From JANSYL01 sp963921255 (GTDB lineage: Bacteria; Pseudomonadota; Alphaproteobacteria; Rhodobacterales; Rhodobacteraceae): a DNA stretch of 64,000 nucleotides. Below, piece by piece: positions 49,056 through 57,351 of the stretch. Positions within the stretch are counted from its first letter, which is position 1. The number at the start of each line of letters is the position of its first letter. The notes under the pieces were generated by a model that was given only the letters and a program-made list of their open reading frames with translations, had not been told where the DNA came from and searched no databases. Position numbers and translations under genes: made by a program. The DNA is taken from contig CAWUEW020000002.1 in NCBI GenBank assembly GCA_963921255.3, positions 558,001 through 622,000 of the forward strand, written 5' to 3'.

Positions 49056-50314
49056 CGGTTCAACTGCACACCTTGGCCAACGGGCTGCGTATCGTGACCG
49101 AACACATGCCGGGTCTGGAATCCGCGGCGGTTGGTCTTTGGGTGAATGCCGGTGGGCGCCACGAACGTGTTGAGCAGAACGGCATTGCCCATTTCCTCGA
49201 ACACATGGCGTTCAAGGGCACGGCCCGCCGCAGCGCACTGCAGATCGCAGAAGAGATCGAGGACGTGGGCGGGTTCATCAATGCGTATACCAGCCGCGAG
49301 GTGACCGCGTATTACGCCCGTGTGCTGCGGGATGATGTGCCGCTGGCCATCGACCTGATCTCGGATATCGTACTCAACCCCGCCTTTGATCCGAACGAAA
49401 TCGAGATTGAGCGCGGCGTCATCCTGCAAGAAATCGGGCAGGCCGCTGACACGCCGGACGACATCATCTTTGATTGGCTGCAGGAAGCCGCCTACCCGGA
49501 ACAGCCATTGGGCCGGACGATCCTGGGCCCGGCGGACCGGGTGCGGAGTTTTCAGCGTGCGGATTTCGATGGCTTCGTTTCGGAACACTACGGACCCGGC
49601 CAGTTGATCCTGTCGGCAGCAGGCGCCGTGGATCACGACGCGATCATCAAGCTGGCCGAAGCGATTTTCGGCCATTTGCCAGCAACGGACGCCGTCCCGG
49701 CCCAACCTGGGCAATTCGCAGGTGGCGAGCGCCGCGAAATCAAGGACCTTGAACAAGCGCATTTCACGCTGGCGTTGGAGGCCCCGGGCTATCGCTCGGA
49801 TGACATCTATACCGCCCAGATCTATGCCACGGCCCTTGGCGGGGGCATGTCATCCCGGCTGTTCCAGGAAATCCGCGAGAAACGCGGGCTGTGTTATTCG
49901 ATCTACGCGTCGGTCGGCAGCTTCGATGACACTGGCCTGCTCACCATCTATGCCGGCACCAGCGGCGCGGACCTGCCCGACCTGATTGGCTTGACCGTCG
50001 AGGAACTCAAACGCACGGCAGAGGATTTCAGCCCAGCCGAATTGAACAGGGCCAGGGCCCAGATGAAGGCAGGCCTTCTGATGGGGCTTGAGAGCCCCTC
50101 GGCCCGGGCCGAACGCCTGGCTCGTTTGGTCGCCATCTGGAACCGCGTGCCCGAGCTTGACGAAACCGTGGCCCGCATCGACGCCGTCACGCTGGAAGGC
50201 CTGCGCGCGCATGGGGCCGGATTGGCCGAGATGGGCCGCACCGCCATGGCGCTCTATGGCCCCGTGTCCGAGGCGCCCTCATTGACCCAGATTACGGAGC
50301 GTTTGGCCGCCTGA
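49052..50314 (+). CDS. M16-family zinc peptidase (processing-peptidase-like)
   Basis: The 420-residue protein has the inverted zinc motif HFLEH at 47-51 and the downstream glutamate of EIEIERGVILQEI. The second half (RDIYTAQIYA-like region and GGGMSSRLFQEIREKRGLCY) is the inactive M16_C domain with the R/Y pair. Relatives are mitochondrial processing peptidase and PqqL. GTG is the start, overlapping thrC by 4 bases. There is no signal peptide, so it is likely cytoplasmic. Confidence 0.93.
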   Translation: MTVQLHTLANGLRIVTEHMPGLESAAVGLWVNAGGRHERVEQNGIAHFLEHMAFKGTARRSALQIAEEIEDVGGFINAYTSREVTAYYARVLRDDVPLAIDLISDIVLNPAFDPNEIEIERGVILQEIGQAADTPDDIIFDWLQEAAYPEQPLGRTILGPADRVRSFQRADFDGFVSEHYGPGQLILSAAGAVDHDAIIKLAEAIFGHLPATDAVPAQPGQFAGGERREIKDLEQAHFTLALEAPGYRSDDIYTAQIYATALGGGMSSRLFQEIREKRGLCYSIYASVGSFDDTGLLTIYAGTSGADLPDLIGLTVEELKRTAEDFSPAELNRARAQMKAGLLMGLESPSARAERLARLVAIWNRVPELDETVARIDAVTLEGLRAHGAGLAEMGRTAMALYGPVSEAPSLTQITERLAA

Positions 50315-50904
50315 TGTTAAGCCGCAAGCGGCATGTTCGCCTGGATTCAGATCGATTGGTGCTCCGGTTGCCGCGCCACGCGGATTTCCGGCCTTGGGTC
50401 GCATTGCGGTCGCACTCATCCGAGTTCCTGAAACCCTGGGAGCCCAGTTGGGCGGCGGATCACCTGACCCGCAAAAGCTTCACGGGTCGGGTTTATTGGG
50501 CGCAACGCGCCCTGACTCAGGGCACGGCCTTGCCGCTTTTCATTTTTCATCGCACCGACGACACCTTGGTGGGGGCGATCACACTGGACAACATCCGGCG
50601 CGGTCCCGCGCAATCGGCCACTTTGGGCTATTGGATTGGCCAGAACCATGCGCGCCAGGGCTACATGCGCGAGTCGATCGAAGCCGTCGTCCATTATGCC
50701 TTCCGCAATCTGGATCTGAGCCGCGTTGAAGCCGCCTGCCTGCCCGAGAATGCCGCCTCGCGCGGTGTGCTTGAAAAGTGCGGGTTCAAATATGAGGGCG
50801 TCGCCCAAAGTTACCTGCAAATCAACGGGCGCTGGCGGAACCATGTCCTCTATGCCAACTTGCGTTCTGACCGTCGCGGCAAGACGGATGTGGGCGTCGG
50901 ATAG
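50314..50904 (+). CDS. GNAT N-acetyltransferase, RimJ-like
   Basis: The 196-residue protein has the RimJ/RimL layout: an N-terminal RHADFRPWVALRSHSSEFLKPW, the acetyl-CoA-binding region YWIGQNHARQGYMRESIEAV and the C-terminal AACLPENAASRGVLEKCGF. It probably acetylates a ribosomal protein N-terminus. Its ATG overlaps the M16 stop by one base (TGATG), so the three genes thrC, M16 and this one are coupled. Confidence 0.92.
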   Translation: MLSRKRHVRLDSDRLVLRLPRHADFRPWVALRSHSSEFLKPWEPSWAADHLTRKSFTGRVYWAQRALTQGTALPLFIFHRTDDTLVGAITLDNIRRGPAQSATLGYWIGQNHARQGYMRESIEAVVHYAFRNLDLSRVEAACLPENAASRGVLEKCGFKYEGVAQSYLQINGRWRNHVLYANLRSDRRGKTDVGVG

Positions 50905-50945
50905 GCGCAGCCCGCCCCTGTTCCCGCGCGGCGCGACTGCGCTAC

Positions 50946-52361
50946 ATGAGAGACATGACTGATTTCCTAGACCAACTGGCCTTGGTGCTTCCGCCATCGT
51001 CCATCCGCCAACCCTCCGAATCTTACCTGGAAGAGCCGCGCGGGCGCTGGCAGGGCGGTGCGATTGCCGTCGTAACGCCCGCCTCGACGGACGAGGTGTC
51101 CGAAGTCGTCCGTCTGTGTGACGACACGCAGACCCCACTGATCCCCTACGGCGGAGGGACGGGCCTTGTGGGCGGGCAGCTGACCGACGCAGATCCGGCG
51201 CCCGTGATCCTGTCGCTGGAACGCATGCGTGCGATCCGCAGCATGGACGCGGATGCCGGCACCATGGTGGTCGAGGCCGGCGCGGTCCTTGCGGATGTCC
51301 ATGCGGCCGCAGAAGCCGAAGGCTGGATCTTTCCCCTTACGCTGGCCAGTCAGGGCTCGTCTCGGATTGGCGGTCTTTTGTCGACCAACGCCGGCGGTGT
51401 GAACGTGCTTCGCTACGGAAACGCGCGGGACCTATGCCTTGGGATCGAGGCCGTGATGCCGAACGGGAACGTCATGAATACCCTGTCTCCGCTCCGCAAG
51501 GACAACACCGGGTACGACCTGCGCCACCTGCTGATCGGCGCCGAGGGCACCCTGGGGGTCATTACGGCCGCGTCGTTGCGCCTTTTCCCGAAACCGGCGG
51601 CAACCGGGGCCGCCATGATGGTTGTGCCGTCGCCCGAGGCTGCCATCGCGCTTTTGCGGTTGGCGCAGCGGCGCATTGGCGATGCGATCTCGGCTTTTGA
51701 ACTGATCGGCCAGCAGGGGCTTCTGTTTCTCGATGAGGTCGGACCCGACGTGCGGCAACCCTTCGATGTGCGCCCCGAATGGACCTGCCTGATCGACCTT
51801 GGCATAAGCGAAGCGGGCGCCCCCGAAACCGCCCTGGAGGACCTGTTCGCAGAAGCCTTCGAGGCCGATCTGGCGACCGACGGCGTGATTGCCCAATCCG
51901 AGGCACAACGCGACGCGTTCTGGGCATTGCGGGAAAATATTCCTGCCGCAAACCGCAGGATCGGCGCCGTGTCCTCCCACGATATTTCCGTGCCCGTCGC
52001 GCAGATCCCCACGTTCATAGACCAAGCCCCGGGGCGCTTGGCGGACATCGACGGGTTCCGCTTGAACTGTTTTGGACATCTTGGCGACGGGAACCTTCAC
52101 TACAACGTCTTTCCGATGCCCGGCAAAAGCCGGGCCGACCACGAGCACCAACGCCACGACATCAAACGCACGATCCATGACCTCGTCCATGAACTTGGTG
52201 GATCGGTTTCGGCCGAACATGGCATCGGACGTTTCAAGGTCGACGACCTGCAACGTTATGGTGACCCCACGAAGCTCGCCGTCATGCGCTCGATCAAGTC
52301 CGTCATCGACCCGCGCTACATCATGAACCCCGGGGCGGTGCTCCCGCCCCCGCGGTACTGA
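50946..52361 (+). CDS. FAD-linked oxidoreductase, GlcD/D-2-hydroxyglutarate dehydrogenase-like
   Basis: The 471-residue flavoprotein has a PCMH-type FAD domain (TPLIPYGGGTGLVGGQL, SIGGLLSTNAGG-like region and RHLLIGAEGTLGVITAASL) and a C-terminal FAD-oxidase domain with CFGHLGDGNLHYNVFP and SAEHGIGRFK. Family members oxidise D-2-hydroxy acids such as glycolate, D-lactate or D-2-hydroxyglutarate; the substrate is not fixed. An alternative start (Met 4, at 50955) is possible. It is 41 bases after the acetyltransferase gene. Confidence 0.9.
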   Translation: MRDMTDFLDQLALVLPPSSIRQPSESYLEEPRGRWQGGAIAVVTPASTDEVSEVVRLCDDTQTPLIPYGGGTGLVGGQLTDADPAPVILSLERMRAIRSMDADAGTMVVEAGAVLADVHAAAEAEGWIFPLTLASQGSSRIGGLLSTNAGGVNVLRYGNARDLCLGIEAVMPNGNVMNTLSPLRKDNTGYDLRHLLIGAEGTLGVITAASLRLFPKPAATGAAMMVVPSPEAAIALLRLAQRRIGDAISAFELIGQQGLLFLDEVGPDVRQPFDVRPEWTCLIDLGISEAGAPETALEDLFAEAFEADLATDGVIAQSEAQRDAFWALRENIPAANRRIGAVSSHDISVPVAQIPTFIDQAPGRLADIDGFRLNCFGHLGDGNLHYNVFPMPGKSRADHEHQRHDIKRTIHDLVHELGGSVSAEHGIGRFKVDDLQRYGDPTKLAVMRSIKSVIDPRYIMNPGAVLPPPRY

Positions 52362-52383
52362 CGCTGCGGGAGCGGCGGCGGGG

Positions 52384-54093
52384 TCAGCCCCGCGTTCCGG
52401 CGAACCGGTCCTGCCATTCGGCGCGTTCGTCGTCGCTGATCTTGGCGAACAGGACGTCCGGCATCGCAAAGGCGTGTCCCCCCGGCAGTCGTGACAGCGC
52501 CTCGGACGCGCTTGCGGGCCACGCCACGTCCACGCCCATCGCCTCCGCCATGGACGCCGCCGCGTCGGGGATGAACGGGCTTGAGAGACCCGCATAGAAC
52601 GGGATGAGGTTCAGCGCAAACCGGGTGATGGCTGCGGCCCGGTCCGGGTCTTCCTTGAAGGCCGTCCACGGCGCGGCGGACTGAAGATATTCGTTCCCGG
52701 CCACCCAGATCGCGCGCAGTTCGGCGGCGGCTTTGCGGACTTCGATCGCATCCATATGGGCCTGATACCGGGCCACGCGTGCCTCTAGATCGGCGATCAG
52801 TGCCTCCTCCTGCGGGCCGTAGGCGCCGGCCTCCGGCACCACCTCACCGAATTTGGAGCGGCAGAATTTCGTAATCCGGCTGACGAAGTTCCCCAACACA
52901 TCGGCGAGGTCCTTGTTCACATCCTGCTGGAACCCGTCCCACGTAAATTCGCTGTCCGAGCTTTCGGGCGCGTGGCTGAGCAGCCACCACCGCCAGTAAT
53001 CCGACGGGAGAATGTCCAACGCCTGGTCCATGAAGACGCCCCGCCCCTGCGACGTCGAGAACTGGCCGCCATCATAGTTCAGGTAATTGAACGACTTGAT
53101 GTAATCGACCAACTTCCACGGCTCGCCCGATCCGAGGATAGTGGCCGGGAAACTGAGGGTGTGGAACGGCACGTTGTCCTTGCCCATGAACTGCACATAG
53201 CGCACGTCATCGGCACCCTTGTCCGTCCGCCACCAACGCTCCCAGTCGGTGCCCTTGCCTGCATCCACCCATTCGCCCGCGCAGGCGATGTACTCGATTG
53301 GCGCGTCGAACCATACGTAGAAGACCTTGCCTTCCATCCCGGGCCAGTCCGCGTCGCCTTTCTTGACCGGGATGCCCCAGTCCAGATCGCGCGTGATACC
53401 ACGGTCCTGCAGACCGTCGCCATCGTTCAACCACTTCTTGGCGATCGACGTGGTCAGGATCGGCCAATCGGCCTTGCTGTCGATCCATTCATTCAGTTGA
53501 TCCCGCATCTGGGACTGGCGGAGGTAGAGATGCTTGGTTTCGCGCACTTCCAAATCCGTCGATCCCGAAATGGCGCTGCGCGGCTCGATCAGATCGGTCG
53601 GATCCAACTGCTTGGTGCAGTTCTCACATTGATCCCCGCGCGCTTTGTCATACCCGCAGTTCGGACAGGTGCCTTCGATGTAGCGGTCGGGCAGGAAACG
53701 GCCGTCCGCGTTGGAATAAACCTGCTTTTCAGACACTTCCGTGATCAGGCCCGCATCCGCCAGCCGACCTGCAAAGTGCTGCGTGAGGGCATGGTTCTGC
53801 GTGCTGGAGGATCGTCCAAAATGATCGAAGCTCAGGCGGAAGCCCTTCCCAAGCTCATCCTGAACCGCCCACATCTCTGCGCAATATTCGGCCACGGGTT
53901 TGCCCGCCTTCGCGGCGGCCAGTTCGGCAGGTGTTCCATGTTCATCCGTCGCGCACAGAAACAGGACCTCGTTCCCCCGGGCGCGCATGTAGCGGGCATA
54001 GAGATCTGCCGGAAGCTGGCTGCCGACCAGATTGCCCAAATGTTTGATGCCATTGATGTAGGGAATGGCGCTCGTGATCAGGATGCGTGCCAT
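52384..54093 (-). CDS. metG: methionyl-tRNA synthetase
   Basis: The enzyme charges tRNA-Met. The 569-residue protein has the class I signature in HLGN form (YINGIKHLGNLVG), a zinc knuckle with four cysteines (CPNCGYDKARGDQCENC), and the second signature as FSTSQGRG, the FSTS variant of KMSKS. There is no C-terminal dimerisation domain. The start at 54093 (MARILITSAIPY) is supported by AGAGG just upstream and by the conserved N-terminus. Confidence 0.97.
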   Translation of the reverse strand: MARILITSAIPYINGIKHLGNLVGSQLPADLYARYMRARGNEVLFLCATDEHGTPAELAAAKAGKPVAEYCAEMWAVQDELGKGFRLSFDHFGRSSSTQNHALTQHFAGRLADAGLITEVSEKQVYSNADGRFLPDRYIEGTCPNCGYDKARGDQCENCTKQLDPTDLIEPRSAISGSTDLEVRETKHLYLRQSQMRDQLNEWIDSKADWPILTTSIAKKWLNDGDGLQDRGITRDLDWGIPVKKGDADWPGMEGKVFYVWFDAPIEYIACAGEWVDAGKGTDWERWWRTDKGADDVRYVQFMGKDNVPFHTLSFPATILGSGEPWKLVDYIKSFNYLNYDGGQFSTSQGRGVFMDQALDILPSDYWRWWLLSHAPESSDSEFTWDGFQQDVNKDLADVLGNFVSRITKFCRSKFGEVVPEAGAYGPQEEALIADLEARVARYQAHMDAIEVRKAAAELRAIWVAGNEYLQSAAPWTAFKEDPDRAAAITRFALNLIPFYAGLSSPFIPDAAASMAEAMGVDVAWPASASEALSRLPGGHAFAMPDVLFAKISDDERAEWQDRFAGTRG

Positions 54094-54161
54094 GATACCT
54101 CTGCCCTCTGCTCGCGTAGGCCCCATTTAGCGCCGCTTGCGAGCGGTTACCAGAGACTGCG

Positions 54162-55385
54162 CTACCGCATGGCCGCGGCAAGCCGCGCGTTGAGGTCGAC
54201 ATAAGCGTCGTCCGGCAGGCAGCCGGCCCAGTTCGCCGCGAAGATGGTGCCGTCACCGCTGACCATGAAATAGGCCCCCACGTCCGGCCACGAAAACCGG
54301 CCCTCGGTGCACAGGATGCCGCCGTGATGGGCCAGGGCGCCTGATCCGGACCCGTCCAGCCTGTAGCCCAGGGCATATTGGCCGGTATGCACAGCCGGGG
54401 CCGTCAGGGTCGACGACCCGGGGCCGAACCAGTGTTGCAACAGCCGCGCATACCCTTCGGCGGAGAATTCCCACCCCGCATAGGACGAGGCAGAGCCAAC
54501 CCGACCCTGGATAATCGCATCGTCGACACCGGCCGGGGTCACGACGCGCGACATGCAGGCCTGCGCATAATCCTCACCGGTCAGGGCCTCGATCGCGATG
54601 CCAAGCACGGCATAGTTCGTGTTGGAGTAGTAGAATGTGCCGGGCTCACCCTGGATTGCATCCTCCTGCAAAGCGGTCCACGCCACCCGTCTGTGCAGGC
54701 CAAGTGCCCCGTGCAGGTGGAGGCCAAGCTCACCCTGGGTGTGGTCGGGCGAAAGACCCGACGTATGTGTCACCAACTGCGCCAAAGTGATGTGTTCGGA
54801 CCATGGCTGCGGGGTGACGCGCCGCGCGCTCATGCCCTCGGCGATATCGCCGAGGCGGGTCTGCCACGTCAGGCCATGCTCCGTCAGGACTTGATCCAGG
54901 CACAGGCCGGTGATCGCTTTGGACAGGCTTGCGACTGGGTAGACATCGCTTGGACGCCGCCCATCCTCGAAACTGTGGAGCGCGCCATCCGGAAGGATCA
55001 GCGCCATGGCGCCGTCCGATACGTCGTGGGCGGCCCGCCAGTCGGACCAGACCGCCTCAAGCGCCGCGCGGCGGGCTTCGATCCGTGTGGCGGGCCGAGA
55101 TGCGCCGACGGCGACGGCAGCCGACGTTTGCCCTTCGACGGCCTCGCGCAATTCTGACAGAACAGCGCGAAACACCGCCGACGGGGCTGCAGGCTGCGGT
55201 GCGACCGCCGGGTCGGCGTCATTTGCGGCTGGCGCGGCCGCCGTCCGGATTGTGGGCGGGTTCAGAAACAACACGCCCGCACCAGCGCCAAACACGGCTG
55301 CGATGCCGAGGAAGATCAACAAGCTGCGCAGAACACGGGACATAATAAAAGATGGGTCAAACACGTTTCGAACGACCGCCAGCAT
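54162..55385 (-). CDS. serine hydrolase, beta-lactamase/penicillin-binding-protein-like
   Basis: The protein has the class C beta-lactamase fold: SLSK (catalytic Ser and Lys, in PVASLSKAITGLCLD), the YSN motif in FYYSNTNYAVLG, and the C-terminal strand HHGGILCTEG in place of KTG. A signal anchor (LLIFLGIAAVFGAGAGVLFL) and an Ala/Pro-rich linker come first, so it acts in the periplasm. The 407-residue length assumes the ATG at 55385; an ATG at 55343 gives 393 residues, and neither has a ribosome binding site. Substrate unknown; an esterase or peptidase role is more likely than antibiotic resistance. Confidence 0.85.
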   Translation of the reverse strand: MLAVVRNVFDPSFIMSRVLRSLLIFLGIAAVFGAGAGVLFLNPPTIRTAAAPAANDADPAVAPQPAAPSAVFRAVLSELREAVEGQTSAAVAVGASRPATRIEARRAALEAVWSDWRAAHDVSDGAMALILPDGALHSFEDGRRPSDVYPVASLSKAITGLCLDQVLTEHGLTWQTRLGDIAEGMSARRVTPQPWSEHITLAQLVTHTSGLSPDHTQGELGLHLHGALGLHRRVAWTALQEDAIQGEPGTFYYSNTNYAVLGIAIEALTGEDYAQACMSRVVTPAGVDDAIIQGRVGSASSYAGWEFSAEGYARLLQHWFGPGSSTLTAPAVHTGQYALGYRLDGSGSGALAHHGGILCTEGRFSWPDVGAYFMVSGDGTIFAANWAGCLPDDAYVDLNARLAAAMR

Positions 55386-55436
55386 AATGGTCGAATTGGC
55401 CCAAACTTTGGCAGACGGGCAGGCCCGCGTGCGGGC

Positions 55437-56660
55437 CTATTCGTCCCGCCCTCCGCGTCGGAAAATACGCCCGACCTGGAAGGACGTGCGGGGGATCCAG
55501 ACATAGGGCTGACGGGTCTCCGCAGGTGCGCGGCGGCGCATGCGCCAGAGCCCAAAGACCACAAGGCCGATATGCGCCGTAGCGATGAATGCGAACAACG
55601 CCCCCGGACCGTAAGCGGCGATCAACGATGACGTCGTCAAAGGGGCCGTGATCGCGCCGAGGGCGAAGAAGAACATCAAGGCCGCCGAAAGCTCGACCCG
55701 CATATCGTCCGTGGCCCAGTCATGGGCATGGGCGGCCGAGACCGAATAGATGGGGAAACTGGTTGCCCCAAACAGGAATGCCCCCGCAAAGACCGCCGCC
55801 GTTCCGAACCCGGACACAAGCACCGTGACCCCGCAGGACAAGATGGAAGCAAGCGAGAACCAGATCAAAACCCAACGGCGGTCATAGCGATCGGCCCACC
55901 ACCCCGCAGGCCATTGCGCCAAGGCGCCGCCCAAGACGAAAGCCGCCAAAAACAAGCCGATCTGGTCGGGGGACAGGCCGACCTCGGTCCCGTACAGCGG
56001 ACCGACCATGCGGAACGACGCGCCAGACACCCCCGCGACGATCACGCCCCCCACCGCCAGCGGAGACAGGCGCCACGCCATGCCGGGCCGCAGCCGCGGG
56101 GCCGAAGGCGTTTCGGGCTGCTTCAGGCGCGACAGCGTCAGCGGCAGCAGCGCCGCGACACAGAGAAGGGCAAGAAGGTTGTAGGACACGTAGGACGCAG
56201 GGGCGAGGAACCCGATCAAAAGCTGCGCCACAAGCGACCCGCCCGTATCGACCATGCGGTAGGTGCCCATCGCGCGCCCGCGCGTCTCGTTGGTCACCTT
56301 GGCCTGCAGCCATGCTTCGATCACCGTGTAGCAGCCGGCCACGCACAAACCTGAGGCCACCCGCATGGCCGCCCAGGCGTATGGGTTGATCACCAGCATA
56401 TGCGCCAATAGGCCAATGGCCCCCATGGCCGTGAATGCCGCGAACGCGCGGGAATGCCCGACGCTGCCCATCAGGCGCGGCGCCCACCAGCACCCGATGA
56501 AAAACCCGAAAAAGTGGGCCGACCCCAGAAGACCGATTTGCGTCGACGTGAACCCCAACGTGCTGCCGGACAGAACGTCGAGCGGGCCAACCCCACCCGA
56601 TGAGATTTGCAGAAGCACGACCGAGAGAAACAGGGCCGCGAAGGACAACAGGACGCGCAT
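55437..56660 (-). CDS. MFS transporter, YcaD-like
   Basis: The 407-residue protein has twelve predicted membrane segments. The conserved MFS loops are seen as GCWWAPRLMGSVGHSR after helix 2 and GWWADRYDRRW after helix 8. It resembles the YcaD subgroup. A long charged tail ends it (QVGRIFRRGGRDE). The substrate is unknown. It is divergent in direction from nothing nearby: both flanking genes run the same way, at about 50 and 107 bases. Confidence 0.88.
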   Translation of the reverse strand: MRVLLSFAALFLSVVLLQISSGGVGPLDVLSGSTLGFTSTQIGLLGSAHFFGFFIGCWWAPRLMGSVGHSRAFAAFTAMGAIGLLAHMLVINPYAWAAMRVASGLCVAGCYTVIEAWLQAKVTNETRGRAMGTYRMVDTGGSLVAQLLIGFLAPASYVSYNLLALLCVAALLPLTLSRLKQPETPSAPRLRPGMAWRLSPLAVGGVIVAGVSGASFRMVGPLYGTEVGLSPDQIGLFLAAFVLGGALAQWPAGWWADRYDRRWVLIWFSLASILSCGVTVLVSGFGTAAVFAGAFLFGATSFPIYSVSAAHAHDWATDDMRVELSAALMFFFALGAITAPLTTSSLIAAYGPGALFAFIATAHIGLVVFGLWRMRRRAPAETRQPYVWIPRTSFQVGRIFRRGGRDE

Positions 56661-56767
56661 GGCACCAGGCCTGGGTTCAATTCACGGAACCGCTACGCCT
56701 GGTCTGGTGCCGCCGCAACACGCTTTGCGTCAAATGCAGGTCGGGAACGGCACAATATTGCGCGACC

Positions 56768-57202
56768 TCAGCATCCCCACTGGCGCAGCAGCGATCCGAA
56801 GTCCGGGCAGTTGTAGCCATACCACCAGACATCCGTCGATCCGATGACATAGTCGATGACCTGCCAGCGTCCGCCCCGACGCTCGAAAAACGCTTCCAGA
56901 CGCGGTCCATCGATCATGCCCGGATCTTCCCCACGCCGCAGCACCATAGAGGTTTGCGCGATGTCGATCGAGACGCCGCCCGGGCGCTGTGCCCGCAGCC
57001 GCCCGAAGGCACGGTCGCCATCGACCTGCAGCTCCGCCACGACGAACTCCACCGGCGCATCCAGGTGGTATTCAACAAGCGGGCGCAGCGTATCCAGCAA
57101 GTCCGCCCGCAGGTCTGAGCCGCGGGCCGGCTCAATGGGGTCGGCGGAAGCGGGCGTAATGACCAGAAGGCTCAGAACAACCCAAAGCACAGTGCGTCGC
57201 AT
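56768..57202 (-). CDS. secreted protein of unknown function
   Basis: The 144-residue product has a signal peptide (MRRTVLWVVLSLLVITPASA) and a compact alpha/beta region with VVAELQVDGDRAFGRLRAQR and RGGRWQVIDYVIGSTDVWW, a pattern of NTF2- or DUF-like secreted domains. It ends with two cysteines (NCPDFGSLLRQWGC) that could form a disulfide. I do not recognise the family. It is divergent from topA with a 149-base gap. Confidence 0.7.
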   Translation of the reverse strand: MRRTVLWVVLSLLVITPASADPIEPARGSDLRADLLDTLRPLVEYHLDAPVEFVVAELQVDGDRAFGRLRAQRPGGVSIDIAQTSMVLRRGEDPGMIDGPRLEAFFERRGGRWQVIDYVIGSTDVWWYGYNCPDFGSLLRQWGC

Positions 57203-57351
57203 GAGATTCCCCGTTTCGGTGAATGCGCCAAAACACCGTGGTCCGGCAGATGCCGCATTGACAAGTCCGCAGCAGACCCCACATGGTCCGCCGCCACAAG
57301 CACGGACAAGTGCGTATCCTCGCAGGGTCCGATCCGAGAAGAGTGTATTGA